From positions 1,748,199-1,812,198 of the forward strand of contig NC_029543.1 of the NCBI RefSeq assembly GCF_001577835.2: 64,000 bases of DNA, read 5' to 3'. Below the pieces are notes generated by a model. That model did no database searches and was not told the origin of the DNA. It saw nothing but the letters and a program-made list of their open reading frames with translations. Of the stretch, positions 1 to 11,088 are shown piece by piece. The first letter of the stretch is position 1. Every line of letters begins with the position of its first letter. Origin of the DNA: Coturnix japonica. Lineage: Eukaryota; Chordata; Aves; Galliformes; Phasianidae. The translations under genes and the position numbers were made by a program.

Positions 1-2420
1 AGCATCTGAGCAGAGGGGCAGGAGGCCAAGGCAGCCTGCATGAGGCATCGCACCCACTGTGGGGGCTCCCAGCATGACTCACACACTGGGGACCAAGCCC
101 GGAGCCACCTCCTCACCTCGAGTCCTCCCTCGGGTGCTGTTTATTTCTGCCTTTCCATTTTCAACTGAGCATCTTTCGAAGGATGAGGACAGAGAGGGAT
201 GCTGTGCTGCTGAGGGGTCAGGTCTCTGCCCCACAGACAGAACCAGAGCCTCCCTGGGGGCTCACAGTGACCTGGACAATGCTTGGCTGCCTTTATCTCG
301 CCTTCTCTTCACTGTCTCCTTCTCCCTGGCAGATGATGGGGGTGAAAGCCAGTAATCGCTCTAAGTGCAATCGATAAATCAGGGTAATAGAATTACATAC
401 ATTTGCTGTTGCCATATTAGGAACAGCATCTCTTAGCTTCTCTCTGCCTTTCTTGCTTTGGTTTTTAAACTGCTGCAAAGTGCTGGAACACGCTGGACTC
501 CTGCAAGCTCCATGGGGCAGCTCCAGGTTTTATTTGGTCATAGCATTGAGCATTCTGCAAGCAGAAGTGCTTGATGTAAGAAAAACAAGCTCTGCTGTCT
601 CCTCATTCCCAGCACTGAGTCTCCCTCCATGTTGCCAGGTTCACATGCACATCTCCAAGGCAGCTGACAAATTCCATCTCTCTTTATTCCTCCAAGAACC
701 CCAGAACCCACAAGGCTGTTGCCAAGTATCTCCCCTTCATACACCTGGCAACAAACAACTGTGTGACTTCTCATGCAGTTCCTCCTGCAGATGTCTGTCT
801 CACAGCCTTTGGTTGCCCATCCTCCCCCTGCTGATCTCTCCATGACCCCCACACTGCTTCTGTATGATTGCCAGCTCCCTCAGGCTGCTCCCAAGTCCTG
901 CACAGGTCCCTGATGGATCATTTTCATCTCATTAGCAGCTGGTGTCAGGCTCTGGAGAGCAAGATTCGCAGCAAGGGCTTCCCTGTCCTTCTTCTCCTCC
1001 ATCCCCCCCTTCAATCTGCTTCTAATCATTAGCCAAAGAAAAGCTCCTAGGGATAAAGATCACAGCCTCTGTTGGCACAGAGCAGCATCTTCTCACACCA
1101 TTGCCATCCAACATCCAGGAAGAAAACTCTTTAACCCCAATGTGGTGTTAGAAAGTGTCTTTCCTTTATTCCTCAATACACACCGGGCACCTCAACAAAC
1201 CAATGCGCAGAGTTCAGGTTCTACATGTAAGCAGTTAAGACATGCATATGCAATATATTTGCATACATATTCATTCTTTTCCAATAACTCATTAATATAT
1301 GCTAATAACCCCCTGGGCTTGCACTGTAACATTTAGGGTGGTTTTATGCCCACTTACTTTCTCCCTGTTCATTTACCATCAGTTCCAGTACTGAGACTAT
1401 TGGCCAACCTTCAGCTGTTTTTCCCCTATATGATAAATTTCCATTGCTTGTTAAACCACAATGAGCAACTCCAAAACAACTCATCAAAGGAAAACGTCCT
1501 TGCACCTGCTGAAATGTAAGCAGTCTATTAGGATCCCAGTGCTCCCGTTAAAGGAATATATTGGTCCTTAAACTAACGTGCTGATCCTTAATGCTAAACA
1601 AACCAGCCTATATCATCCCCCAGTGGGATGATACACAACACAGTGTTGCTGAAGCAAGCACAGGTCTCTGTTAGTGCTGAGCCCATGGTTGTCACAATGT
1701 CCCTATCTCCCTGGTGGTGGGTTTGGGGTGATGGGGGGGGGCTTGGGACCTGCTTATCCCTAAGAAAGGATGCAAGTTCTCCCTTTGGCTCTATCAAAAG
1801 AAGAAGCTGGGACACTTCACTTCAAAGCTGTGGCAGCAAAGAGGAGCCCTTTCTGAAACACGAATATCCCCCCCAAAGTGCTGACACATCAGGACACATT
1901 AAAGCAAGCGTGGTGAAATAGGAGAGCTGGATGTGCCGGGCTGCAGCAACACTGGGGTAGAGCTGAGCACTCAGATGAAGGCAACTGCAATGTCCTCTAA
2001 GCAGGGCTGCTCTTTACCTCCCCAGGGCCTTTGGTTTCAGCCCATCTGGCACCTTTAATGTGTATGGGGGGGTGGGAATAGTGCTTATCTTTTATAGGGG
2101 CTGCAGTGATGGGGGCAAACCAAAGCAAGGCAGAGCTGCTCCTGGGACACAAGGGATCCCATATGGTGGTCATGGAGACCCAGGGACACTGTGTAATGAT
2201 TATTTGATAGCAATAGGATGGGAAGGGGAGAGTTTAAAGCTTAAAGGTGAGAGCTTAGGGTGGGAGGGAATGGATTAAAGCTTTAGGTTGGATGGAAGGG
2301 AGAAATGCGTGACCCTAAAGGGGTGAGGTGCCATTATGGAGGTGCCCAAAGCCAAAGGGGGGGCCTTGGGCTGCCCAGATGGAGGTAGAGGGGCAGTCAG
2401 CCCATGCAGTGCTGGCCTTA
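1..2420. other. Intergenic stretch, no gene recognised
   Basis: All reading frames here are short and low-complexity, and none resembles a protein family I know. The first 1.7 kb is AT-mixed. A few TTTATT hexamers occur (for example near 1165), which could be polyadenylation signals of a minus-strand gene to the left, but no coding exon supports that. From about 2060 the sequence becomes G-rich with purine-rich runs. Confidence 0.6.
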
Positions 2421-2869
2421 ATGATGTTAATTACCCCGGGTTAATTACACACTAAGGCCACCCCCAGTATCTATCTGATGTCACAGTACCGCCCCCCCCC
2501 TCCCCAACATGGCGGATTGAGCCGCTAAGCACCGCCCCTCGGCTCCATCCAACCAATCAGCTAACAAACAGCTGGCAGAACAACCAATAGAACGCGAGAG
2601 CTCAGAGCGCGCCAACAAGGCGCCGGAAGTGGTTAGGACGCCATCTTCCAAGCGACGGGGGGTGCGGCCTTGAGGCGGGAGGGGCCTCCGGGCCGGGTCG
2701 GGCCAGGCCGGGCCGCTCCATCCGCCGCCTTGTCCGTCCTCACCGACACCGGGTTCCGTTGTCTGACCCCACCCGCTGGACGCGGGTCCGGGCCAGGTTC
2801 GGCTCGACCCGCATCTGGGAGGATGGGGCAGCCTCGGAGAGAGGGGAAAGGCAGAGGCCTAGTGACGCC
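2421..2869 (+). promoter_or_regulatory. CpG-rich promoter and 5' UTR of the MFSD14-type gene
   Basis: GC content and CpG density rise sharply after about 2490. Two forward CCAAT boxes lie near 2553 and 2584, and an AACATGGCGG motif resembling a YY1 site lies at 2506-2515. A perfect direct repeat of TTAATTAC at 2427-2434 and 2441-2448 flanks a CCCGGG core and carries TAATTA homeodomain-type sites. No TATA box is obvious, which fits a housekeeping CpG-island promoter. The transcription start cannot be placed; the region before ATG 2870 is probably 5' UTR. Confidence 0.6.
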
Positions 2870-5800
2870 ATGACCGGTGAGAAGAAGAAGAAGAAGCGGC
2901 TCAACCGCAGCGTCCTGCTGGCCAAGAAGATCGTGATAAGGGACGGGGCAGGCGTGAGTGATGGAGGATAAAGGGGGGTCGGGATGGGGCTGGTCGTGTA
3001 ACCCTATGGGGATTCAGCTCCTGTGGGATATTGGGGCTGTCTGTATTAAAAGTTGCCTATGGGTCTGGGTGAAACGTGTGTTTGTGGTGAGTTCACTGCA
3101 GCTTTTCAATGCCTGAAGGGAACTTACACCCAGGAGGGGAGTAAAGTCTTGGAAAGGGCTGACAATAGCAGGACAAGGGGAAATGGTTTTAAGTTAAAAG
3201 AGGGAAGATTTAGGTTGGATGTTAGGGGGAAGTTCTTCACTAGGAGAGTGGTTAGGAACTGGAACAGGCTGCCCAGGGAGGTTGTGGATGCCCCGTCCTT
3301 GGAGATGTTCAAGGCCAGGTTGGACGGGGCCATGGGCAACCTGATCTATGGGGTCTCTATGGGGTCTGTGGGGTCTCTATGGGGATCTATGGGGTCTATG
3401 GGATCTCTATGGGGATCTATGGGGTCTCCTGGGCAACCTGATCTAGTAAAGGTGTATGTTTGGTGGCCCTGCCAGGCAGGGGGGTTGGAACTACGTGATC
3501 CTTGAGGTCCCTTCCAACCCGGGTCATTCTGTGTGTCTGTGATTGTTTGGAGTGTTCTGTGAGGAGCTCTAAGTGTTGCTGCTTTGCACCTGCAATGAGA
3601 GTTCCAGCTGTATGCCTGGTAAATGGATAGATACAGGCACACCTGGATCATAAGGGGGCATAAGGTAACAGCCTTATGAAGAGCATAAGGTAACAGTGAG
3701 CCTTTCATGTGCTCTTAGCTATCAATCTGTCCAGCAGGCTCCTAGCAATCTCATTGTCTTTTGTAGCTCGTTGTGGGGTGACTCCAAAGATGAGCTCTTG
3801 TTTAACTCCTTAAGCAATAAACAGGTTGCCCAAGGAGGCTGTGGATGCTCCATCCCTGCAGGGATTCAAGGCCAGGCTGGATGTGGCTCTGGGCAGCCTG
3901 GGCTGCTGGTTGGTGACCCTGCACACAGCAGGGGGTTGGAACTGGGTGATCATTGTGGTCCTTTTCAATCCAGGCCATTCTGTGATTCTATGAGTGTATT
4001 GCAATGAGGTGGGTGACAGGTGGATTTCTGCATCTACTCTGTGAAGAGATGGGCTGTTAGTTTTGCTTCAGTTGTGCTAGAAATGTTTAATGGTTGAGAG
4101 AACACAAAGAAGGGTGATGAAAGCAAGAGAGGGCTGCTGTCTTCTGCTGGTAGGCAGGTGGGTTTGTGCCGTTCTGGGCCTTCTTCCTCTTCTACAAACA
4201 ACCATCTCACTTCTATGCAGTAACACTGACTGCTGTAAGGCCCCCATAGGGCAGGGTTGGGTTCCTATTTGCTCTGTGCTGGTGACTTGATTTCTTTTTT
4301 TAAGGAGACTTTGTTAAGTTGAAATCATTCCGTTGCTAACGTGAGAATGGAGCCTTCATAGGAGAGAGCCTGTTGTGCTACTGAATGTTTGGTCTGTGCA
4401 GTTCTCTGATGTAATTCAAGTGAAGTTTTCCGCTCGTTCCTCGTGATTTGTTTTAATTGTGAGCTCATGACTTTGTGTGTCCTGTGTGGCAGGAGATAAC
4501 CTTCTGGGCAGGCAGCTGAACAAATGCTGCCTTAGAAATGCTGGGAGAGACCTTTAAGAAAAGTAAGATAAGGAAACTCTTCAGCTGATCTAAAGGGTTT
4601 TGCCTTTTCCATCACACTGGGCTTACAGAGCCAGCACTGAGGGCTAAACCCTCCTTTCCAAACCTCTGGAGCCTTTCCTGAGGTGTTGCATCTACTGCTG
4701 TCAAAACAGGCAGTGGGGGGGGTCCATGTCAAATCTCTTTAAGGTGAGGGTTGGAAGGGCGATATGTTCAGTTGTCTTTAGGGAAGGCTTAATGGTGTCA
4801 AAGATGCTAGATCTTGAAAGGGGAAGGGAAGATAGAAACTAATTGGCTTTGTAGGACAGGTAAAGATTGGTAAACCCAGAGGGAGTCACCCTGGGGAGGA
4901 GGGACAGCTTCTTTTAGAGCTGACATTTCAGCTCCCAACCAAATGTATTTATCTTGGACCGGGTTCTGTATATAATTTTAATTAGGAGCTTTCTTTTGCA
5001 GCGACAGGGGATTGGAGAGCCCAGCGTGTACCACGCAGTGGTGGTGATTTTCCTGGAGTTCTTTGCTTGGGGTTTACTGACCACTCCAATGCTGACGGTG
5101 AGTGATCATCCTTGGCAATGCTGCCTCTTGTAGGTGTTTGCCTTGAGATGCTGATCTTCCCATGTTTCCTATATTGTGTTCTTAGAGGCAGCTGTAGCCA
5201 CCAGTTGCTTGCAGGACTGGAAACCCCTGTACAAGTTGCTAGCATTCTTTATTTCTCCTCCTGTAGGTGTTACACCAGACTTTTCCTCAGCATACGTTCT
5301 TGATGAATGGTCTGATTCATGGAGTCAAGGTAAGGGTTATTCCTTCTGCTCCCATGTAATCAGAGAGGTTCCTTTGGATGTGTTTCAGGCGCTCCCTGAT
5401 GTGCTTAAGGACTATTCCCTGCTTATCTCTGGTTGAAAGGCACTAAAAGGCACTGAACCATTTTATTTGTGCTTAATGGTCTTGGTTTTTCATTGAGTCT
5501 GACTTGTTTCCATTTAAAAGAGAAAGCTTTCCCTAGAACTATAGCAAATGTTAGAGCTGTGCCAGTATCTTTTTAGGTACCTTCAGGTGTTGTCTCCAAA
5601 AGCTCCTGCTGTTGATAATCAAAGAGAAACTCCTCAGTCAAAATCTTTTCTGTCTTTTCTTAGGGTCTGCTTTCTTTTCTAAGTGCCCCACTGATTGGTG
5701 CTCTCTCTGATGTCTGGGGCAGGAAATCCTTCCTCCTCCTCACTGTCTTCTTCACATGTGCACCAATTCCCCTTATGAAGATCAGTCCGTGGTGAGTTTG

Positions 5801-8632
5801 CTCTTGCTCAAACCGAGTGATTCTGAAAAGAAAGGCAAGTGTGAAGCACAACAGTGAAGGATTTGCTGGTGTTGCATTTGGAGATGAGATGGAAGTGTCT
5901 GTCCAGTAGAGAAAGAGTCTGGGCAAGTGGCCTTTCTTCAGCCTAGAAACTGATTTTACTTGTTCAGTTCTGCCAGAGGGTTCAGTTTCAGGAAGAAAAG
6001 CTTTATTGCTTCACCTGGTAAAACATTTTCCCCTTAAGTTATGGCTTATAAGTCATAAAACTGCGCAGGCTACAGTGAAATGCAATGAAATGAGATGGAA
6101 TGGAGGAAGAATATGGAAGGGATAGTAATTCAGCTTCTGCCATGTGGCTGGTCTCTAACTCTGCCTTTGGTAACATGTGTTTCAGGTGGTATTTTGCTGT
6201 CATTTCCATGTCTGGAGTCTTTGCTGTTACCTTTTCTGTGATTTTTGCCTACGTTGCTGATATCACACAGGAGCATGAACGCAGCACAGCATATGGCCTG
6301 GTAAGGAGCTTAATAATAGCTTCATCTATTGAAGGGAAGACCTGGGGGTCTCGCTGTTAGGACTGGTGTAAAATTAGGGTGGGAGGCTTACAGACATCAA
6401 CCTGGATGGTACCAAGCAAACATGCCATATCCCTGTTCACTTGGATTGTCTCCTTCCAAGATGGCAAAATTAATACCCTTTAGTTACTGTGGAGGAGAAA
6501 ATAGGCTCTGGTCAGAAGAGACTGTGTTATTTATCTTTTATGCTTTTAGGTGTCAGCCACATTTGCTGCTAGTCTGGTCACAAGCCCAGCTATTGGTGCA
6601 TACCTTTCCCAAGCCTATGGTGATACACTAGTAGTTGTGCTAGCTTCAGGTGTTGCTTTGCTGGATATTGGTTTCATCTTGCTGGCTGTGCCAGAATCTC
6701 TGCCAGAAGAGATGCGTCCTGTCTCCTGGGGAGCTCCAATCTCTTGGGAACAAGCAGACCCATTTGCTGTAAGTAATCTTGCTGCTATTTTTCTGCACTC
6801 TGGTGATGTTTGTAGGTGCTTTAGTTCTGTTTTCTCTCCAAAGAAAGATGGATTCCTCAAAAGATCACTGTGAATACTGGCAAAGATAAAGTGTTTAACT
6901 GATAGCAGCCTGCATTTATGTAAGACTAACAGCTTCTCTCTTACCTGATGTAGCTACATATTTAAAGTCTCCAAGCAAGAGCATCTCTTGGAGGGAATGT
7001 GCCAGATGTTTGAAATATCAGAGAATCATAGAATGGCTTGTGTTGGAAGGGCCTTATCTGGAATGCTGGCTATTTGCTGTTTGTGAACAGAAGGCATTTA
7101 CAGAGGGCTGTTCTGAGTAAACAAGTCTAGTCTTATCCAAGCATTCCCTTTTTGCATGTGAGATGGTAACTTAAACACTTTTGTTTACCCGGACAGTATA
7201 CAATGAGTTTTAACCTTCTCTGTTTTATTTCCCTTCCTGTTTTCTATAGTCTTTGAGGAAAGTGGGTCAGGATTCTACAGTGCTGCTCATCTGTATCACC
7301 GTCTTTCTCTCCTACCTTCCTGAAGCTGGCCAGTACTCCAGTTTTTTCCTGTACCTGCGACAGGTCAGTGTACTGTGAGCAAGGAGAGCTCTGAATGCAC
7401 AAACCCAGCCTAGAAATGCTCTCTAAGCTGCATGTCCATAGGAAGGTGGTGTTGGCCAATAGCTTAATGAAGATGTGGAGCCTCTTGATCACTTTGTAGG
7501 CGTTTTATTCCGGTAGGGTAATGGAATATACAGCTGATTAATGTTTAAGGAACTGATAAGCAGTGTTAGTAAACATTAAGACACTGATGGGGTGGTTTGT
7601 GTTGCATGGTGCACATCTCTTGCCTGAAAAATCCCTTTGTGGTGTTTTCACAGGTCATTGGTTTTTCCTCAGAGACCGTGGCAGCGTTTATTGGTGTTGT
7701 TGGAATTCTCTCTATACTGGCTCAGACAGTAGTGTTGGGAATTCTCATGCGTTCAATAGGAAATAAAAACACCATCCTGCTGGGACTAGGCTTCCAGATC
7801 CTGCAGCTTGCCTGGTATGGCTTCGGATCACAGCCTTGGTAAGAGTTTGCCCATCTTTGGTTTCTCCCTCCACGGCTCTGTGATGGTTCTCTATCCCCAG
7901 CAGAGGGAGATGCTGTTCCACATGCAGTGCTGGTTTATAGCAGCTCCTTGGGAGCCTCCCTCCTGACTGCTGCCTCTTTCTCTCCAAGGATGATGTGGGC
8001 AGCAGGGGCTGTGGCTGCCATGTCAAGCATCACCTTCCCGGCCATCAGTGCCATGGTGTCTAGGAATGCAGATCCTGACCAGCAGGGTAAGTCCAATTGC
8101 TTATTTGTCTCATGAGCAAGATCATCCTAGCAGCACTCTCATCACAGATATTCTCTGTCCCCAGGTGTAGTGCAGGGGATGATCACTGGAATTCGGGGTC
8201 TGTGTAATGGCCTAGGGCCAGCTCTCTATGGCTTTGTCTTCTATCTCTTCCATGTGGAACTGAATGAAATGGCTGAGGTGGAAACTTTGGGTAAGGCCTC
8301 CAAACCCAACATGGCCAACCCAACGGATGAGGTAATCTGTTCAGCTTTATCATTCAGTTTTGCAGTGCTTCTTCTGACATTGCCTTCAGCATTAATCATT
8401 CCTTTGTTTTTTTTCCCTACAGAGCAGCATTATCCCAGGGCCTCCTTTCCTGTTTGGAGCTTGTTCTGTCTTGCTGTCTCTCCTGGTGGCCTTGTTCATT
8501 CCAGAACACAACCTTACTCTGAGATCAGGCAGCCACAAAAAACACAGTAACGGAGCCCAGACCCACACCCACAGCCCACAGGCTGGAGCTTCAGATGGCA
8601 AGGAGCCCCTGCTTGAGGACAGCAGTGTATGA
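2870..8632 (+). CDS. MFSD14/HIAT1-type major facilitator transporter, 11 coding exons
   Basis: Exons: 2870-2953, 5002-5097, 5267-5329, 5664-5791, 6186-6300, 6550-6768, 7250-7363, 7654-7838, 7989-8086, 8165-8331, 8423-8632. They join to 1479 nt, 492 residues, against about 490 for human MFSD14A. All introns are GT-AG and phases agree. The protein is a 12-helix MFS carrier of the HIAT1 family (orphan solute carriers; substrate not established). The MFS signature GALSDVWGRK is at residues 93-102. Other family landmarks are FLEFFAWGLLT, PLMKISPWWYFAVIS, SWGAPISWEQADPFASL and IPGPPFLFGAC. The N terminus is lysine-rich (MTGEKKKKKRLNRS) as in MFSD14A, whereas LTTPMLTVLH and RQVIGF are closer to MFSD14B. 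The C terminus ends in an EPLLEDSSV acidic-dileucine-like tail shared with both. It therefore looks like a third paralogue rather than either named gene, so no symbol is given. Intron 1 carries two CR1 fragments. Confidence 0.93.
3088..3545 (+). repeat. CR1 LINE 3' fragment with an internal minisatellite
   Basis: The segment follows the typical bird CR1 3' end: a stretch like GGACAAGGGGAAATGGTTTT, then AGATTTAGGTTGGATGTTAG, CTGCCCAGGGAGGTTGTGG, GGCCAGGTTGGACGGGGCC and the terminal TTGAGGTCCCTTCCAACCC. It is 5'-truncated, as most CR1 copies are, and interrupted by the G-rich tandem repeat described separately. It lies in intron 1 of the MFSD14-type gene. Confidence 0.9.
3334..3445 (+). repeat. 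CTATGGGGTCT minisatellite within CR1
   Basis: Imperfect tandem copies of ATCTATGGGGTCTCTATGGG interrupt the CR1. The 15-base CR1 string GGGCAACCTGATCTA occurs at 3334-3348 and again at 3431-3445, so the array is bracketed by a 97-base duplication of the host repeat. The unit is close to that of the larger array in BSG intron 1. Confidence 0.85.
3822..3993 (+). repeat. CR1 LINE 3' fragment
   Basis: It matches the CR1 tail: GGTTGCCCAAGGAGGCTGTGG, GGCCAGGCTGGATGTGGCTC and GGGGGTTGGAACTGGGTGAT, ending in CCATTCTGTGATTCTATGA. About 170 bases are left, in intron 1 of the MFSD14-type gene, roughly 280 bases downstream of the first CR1 and in the same orientation. Confidence 0.9.
7020..7062 (-). repeat. 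Short CR1 3' end remnant
   Basis: AATCATAGAATGGCTTGTGT followed by TGGAAGGGCC is the reverse complement of the CR1 3' terminus. Only about 40 bases are recognisable. It lies in intron 6 of the MFSD14-type gene. Confidence 0.7.
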
Positions 8633-9014
8633 GGTTGGGAGAGAAGGACCTGGCTTGTGTCTCAACTCCAGATCAAGGATGGACTTAGTTGGGGTTTGGG
8701 GAGAGAGGGTGGGAGGCAAGAAGGAGCGAGATAACAGACTGTACCACGAGCAGCTCACGAGAAGGGAAGTGGTTTCCCTTCAAGCCAAATATACTCTCAG
8801 CTGGTGCAAAAATTGAATTGTATGGTCTGGTGCTGATGGAAAGGGGAGATATTGAACTGCTCTGCATGGAGGGATATTTCTTTAAAGCAAACCTGCCCTT
8901 GTTGTGAACACTGAACTTCATGGTGTGACCTGCCAAATACTCAACTCGTCAGTGAAAAATTAAGGAGCTAGCATTGTCTGTGTTCTAATGTGAACTAACT
9001 CGTGTGCCAGCCAG

Positions 9015-9020
9015 AATAAA
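9015..9020 (+). terminator. Candidate polyadenylation signal of the MFSD14-type gene
   Basis: AATAAA lies 383 bases after the stop codon. It is one of two candidates; the one at 9151 has a better GT-rich downstream stretch. Confidence 0.45.
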
Positions 9021-9150
9021 ACAAGGCATCTGTTACATTCCCCCATCCCCTTACATAATTGGTACTCGATGCTGATCCCATTGCAGCTGAGTTGGTTGAC
9101 CTCAGCCTGGGGGAGACCGAGGAGCTGCACTGTGCAGCCCATACTGTAAT

Positions 9151-9156
9151 AATAAA
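9151..9156 (+). terminator. Candidate polyadenylation signal of the MFSD14-type gene
   Basis: AATAAA is followed by a GT-rich stretch (AGTGTGCATGGGTG), the usual downstream element. This gives a 3' UTR of about 540 bases. Longer 3' UTRs cannot be excluded, since ATTAAA hexamers occur near 10908 and 12068. Confidence 0.55.
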
Positions 9157-11048
9157 GCAAGTAACAAGTGTGCATGGGTGAAGAACAGATAGTATAGTCA
9201 CCATCTTGAGGATCTGGTGAATATGTTCATTTTGGCCCAGGTGACACTTACTTAGACAAGAAATTGATGCTGTCCTGAGCTCACAAGGGAGAATGGGCAG
9301 ATGGCAGGCAATGATATGAATTCCAGACGTTTAGGCGGTCAGCATTGGTATTTTTCATGGGGGTTTCTGTTGCTTTTGTGTTGGCTTTCTTTGTCGTTAC
9401 GCTGATGTAACACTTCTGTCTGTCACTACCTCCATAGGAAGTAGGTAGAAGGATTTTTTTTGGGGGGGGGGGAAGGGTTTTTTCTTTTTCTGGAAGTGGA
9501 AAGGTTGATTAGCAAATAACTTCTTAAGAGGCAGGAGAAAGAAGTGAACCCTGCTAAGCACTTTGTTACAGCGTGGCTTCCTGAGAGTGAGGTCAGAGAA
9601 ATAGCTGTTGAGCACTTCTATGAAGCATGTTGATTTTTCCACAGACTCTTCCCGTCTTGCTATTAACACCAGATAACGAGCGTGATTTGTTTTCCTCAGC
9701 CCAAAGGAGCCTGATGAGGGTTGTGATTGCTTTGAATCTGCAAGTCTCATTTCATTTAGTCGAAGAATGAATCTGCAACCTCTTCAGCAGGGTTCAGCCC
9801 TGCTTAGAAGGAGAAACAGAAACTCTGAGTGCTGTGAAAGAAGCAGGTAATGTAGGGAATGCTTGGTTGTTTATGGATACATAGAGATAGTGAAGTGGGC
9901 AGGAAACAATTGTATGAGCGAGAGCAGGATTAATGGCAGTGGGGAAGTGAAGACCAAACTGGGGGCACTCAAGGAATTTGTTGCTAAGGGGATTGTGGAT
10001 ACAGTGGCCAAAAAATAGCCCCATCTCAGCATGGGGTTTGTGTACAGCTGTCATGTTCTCTCCTAGGGATCACTTCTCTATAGGTTAAAGCTGGTCTTTT
10101 AAGGGAGAAAGACCAAAAGGGATCACTGTCACTTCATACCCTGATTCTTTGCAGATGGGTAATTGCATTTGGTGCTGTTCCTGAGAAGCAGTGACCAAAA
10201 TGCTGTTTGCTTCTGTATTTAATGTCTTCTATCAGCCGGACAGCCCCAAAGATCTCAGTGCCCTGAAGCACAGCAGACCCTCCTATAGGATCCAAGTGCT
10301 ATCAGTTTGCTTCACCTGGGATGCCTACTTGAGGCATGTGAAGGGGATGTGAGGCACTGGGTGTTCATAGCTTTTCACCTCTTCTGTGAGCTTATCAGGG
10401 GGAGAGCTGGTTCACGGTGACTGAACAGCTGGGCTTCTGCATCTTCATGTTCATCCCTTAGGAGCCTAATAGTATAGAATCACTGCTTACCTTGAATGAA
10501 GAGCATCGTGTTGGTTTCTGGACCACTTATTGGAGGTGGGCATTTAAGTGAAGTAATTCATCCTTTGTTAACCAATAGTTTTGGCTGGTACTTAAATCCT
10601 GTTATAAGAACTGGAAGAGCAGCTGTCTCAGACACTGAGGGTTTGCTTATGCAGCTCTAACTGGAGAGCAGTGCTAGCAGAAGGTATCAGCAACACATGG
10701 AGGCTCCACTTTCCTCTATGCCCCCTGTTTCCAGGCCTTGTTGGGATAGGTTGCACTGTGGATGCACAGCACACACCTTAACCTGAAAGAAATCCCCCTC
10801 ACTTTAACTTCTAGGCAGCAATCCCGACCCTGTATCGCTCACAGAAATAGCTTTTATTTGACTGGAGCTTCACCAGGTAAATCTGGTGCTTCATTTGTTT
10901 GCACTGTATTAAAGTGAACTCAAGCGGTTCCGTCCCTCACATGCAAATGAATTGTAATTAAAACACTGGATAGTTACCTCGTTCACACTCAAAGCTTCAC
11001 AGGTTAAAATAGAGCAGAACGTTACGAAACCAAGACGAAGCATAATTT

Positions 11049-11088
11049 ATATTATATAAAATACATAGATATATATATATATTTTTTT
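11049..11088. repeat. AT-rich microsatellite
   Basis: Runs of TATATA and ATATAT are followed by a T tract. It is simple sequence in the intergenic stretch. Confidence 0.85.

Noticed and set aside
3053-3505. 150-codon open frame in MFSD14 intron 1
   Set aside because: It lies wholly in a CR1 3' fragment and its inner minisatellite, not in a gene.
10850-10860. Minus-strand AATAAA as evidence of a minus-strand gene at 11-14 kb
   Set aside because: No coding exon or splice structure on the minus strand supports it. A noncoding transcript cannot be ruled out.
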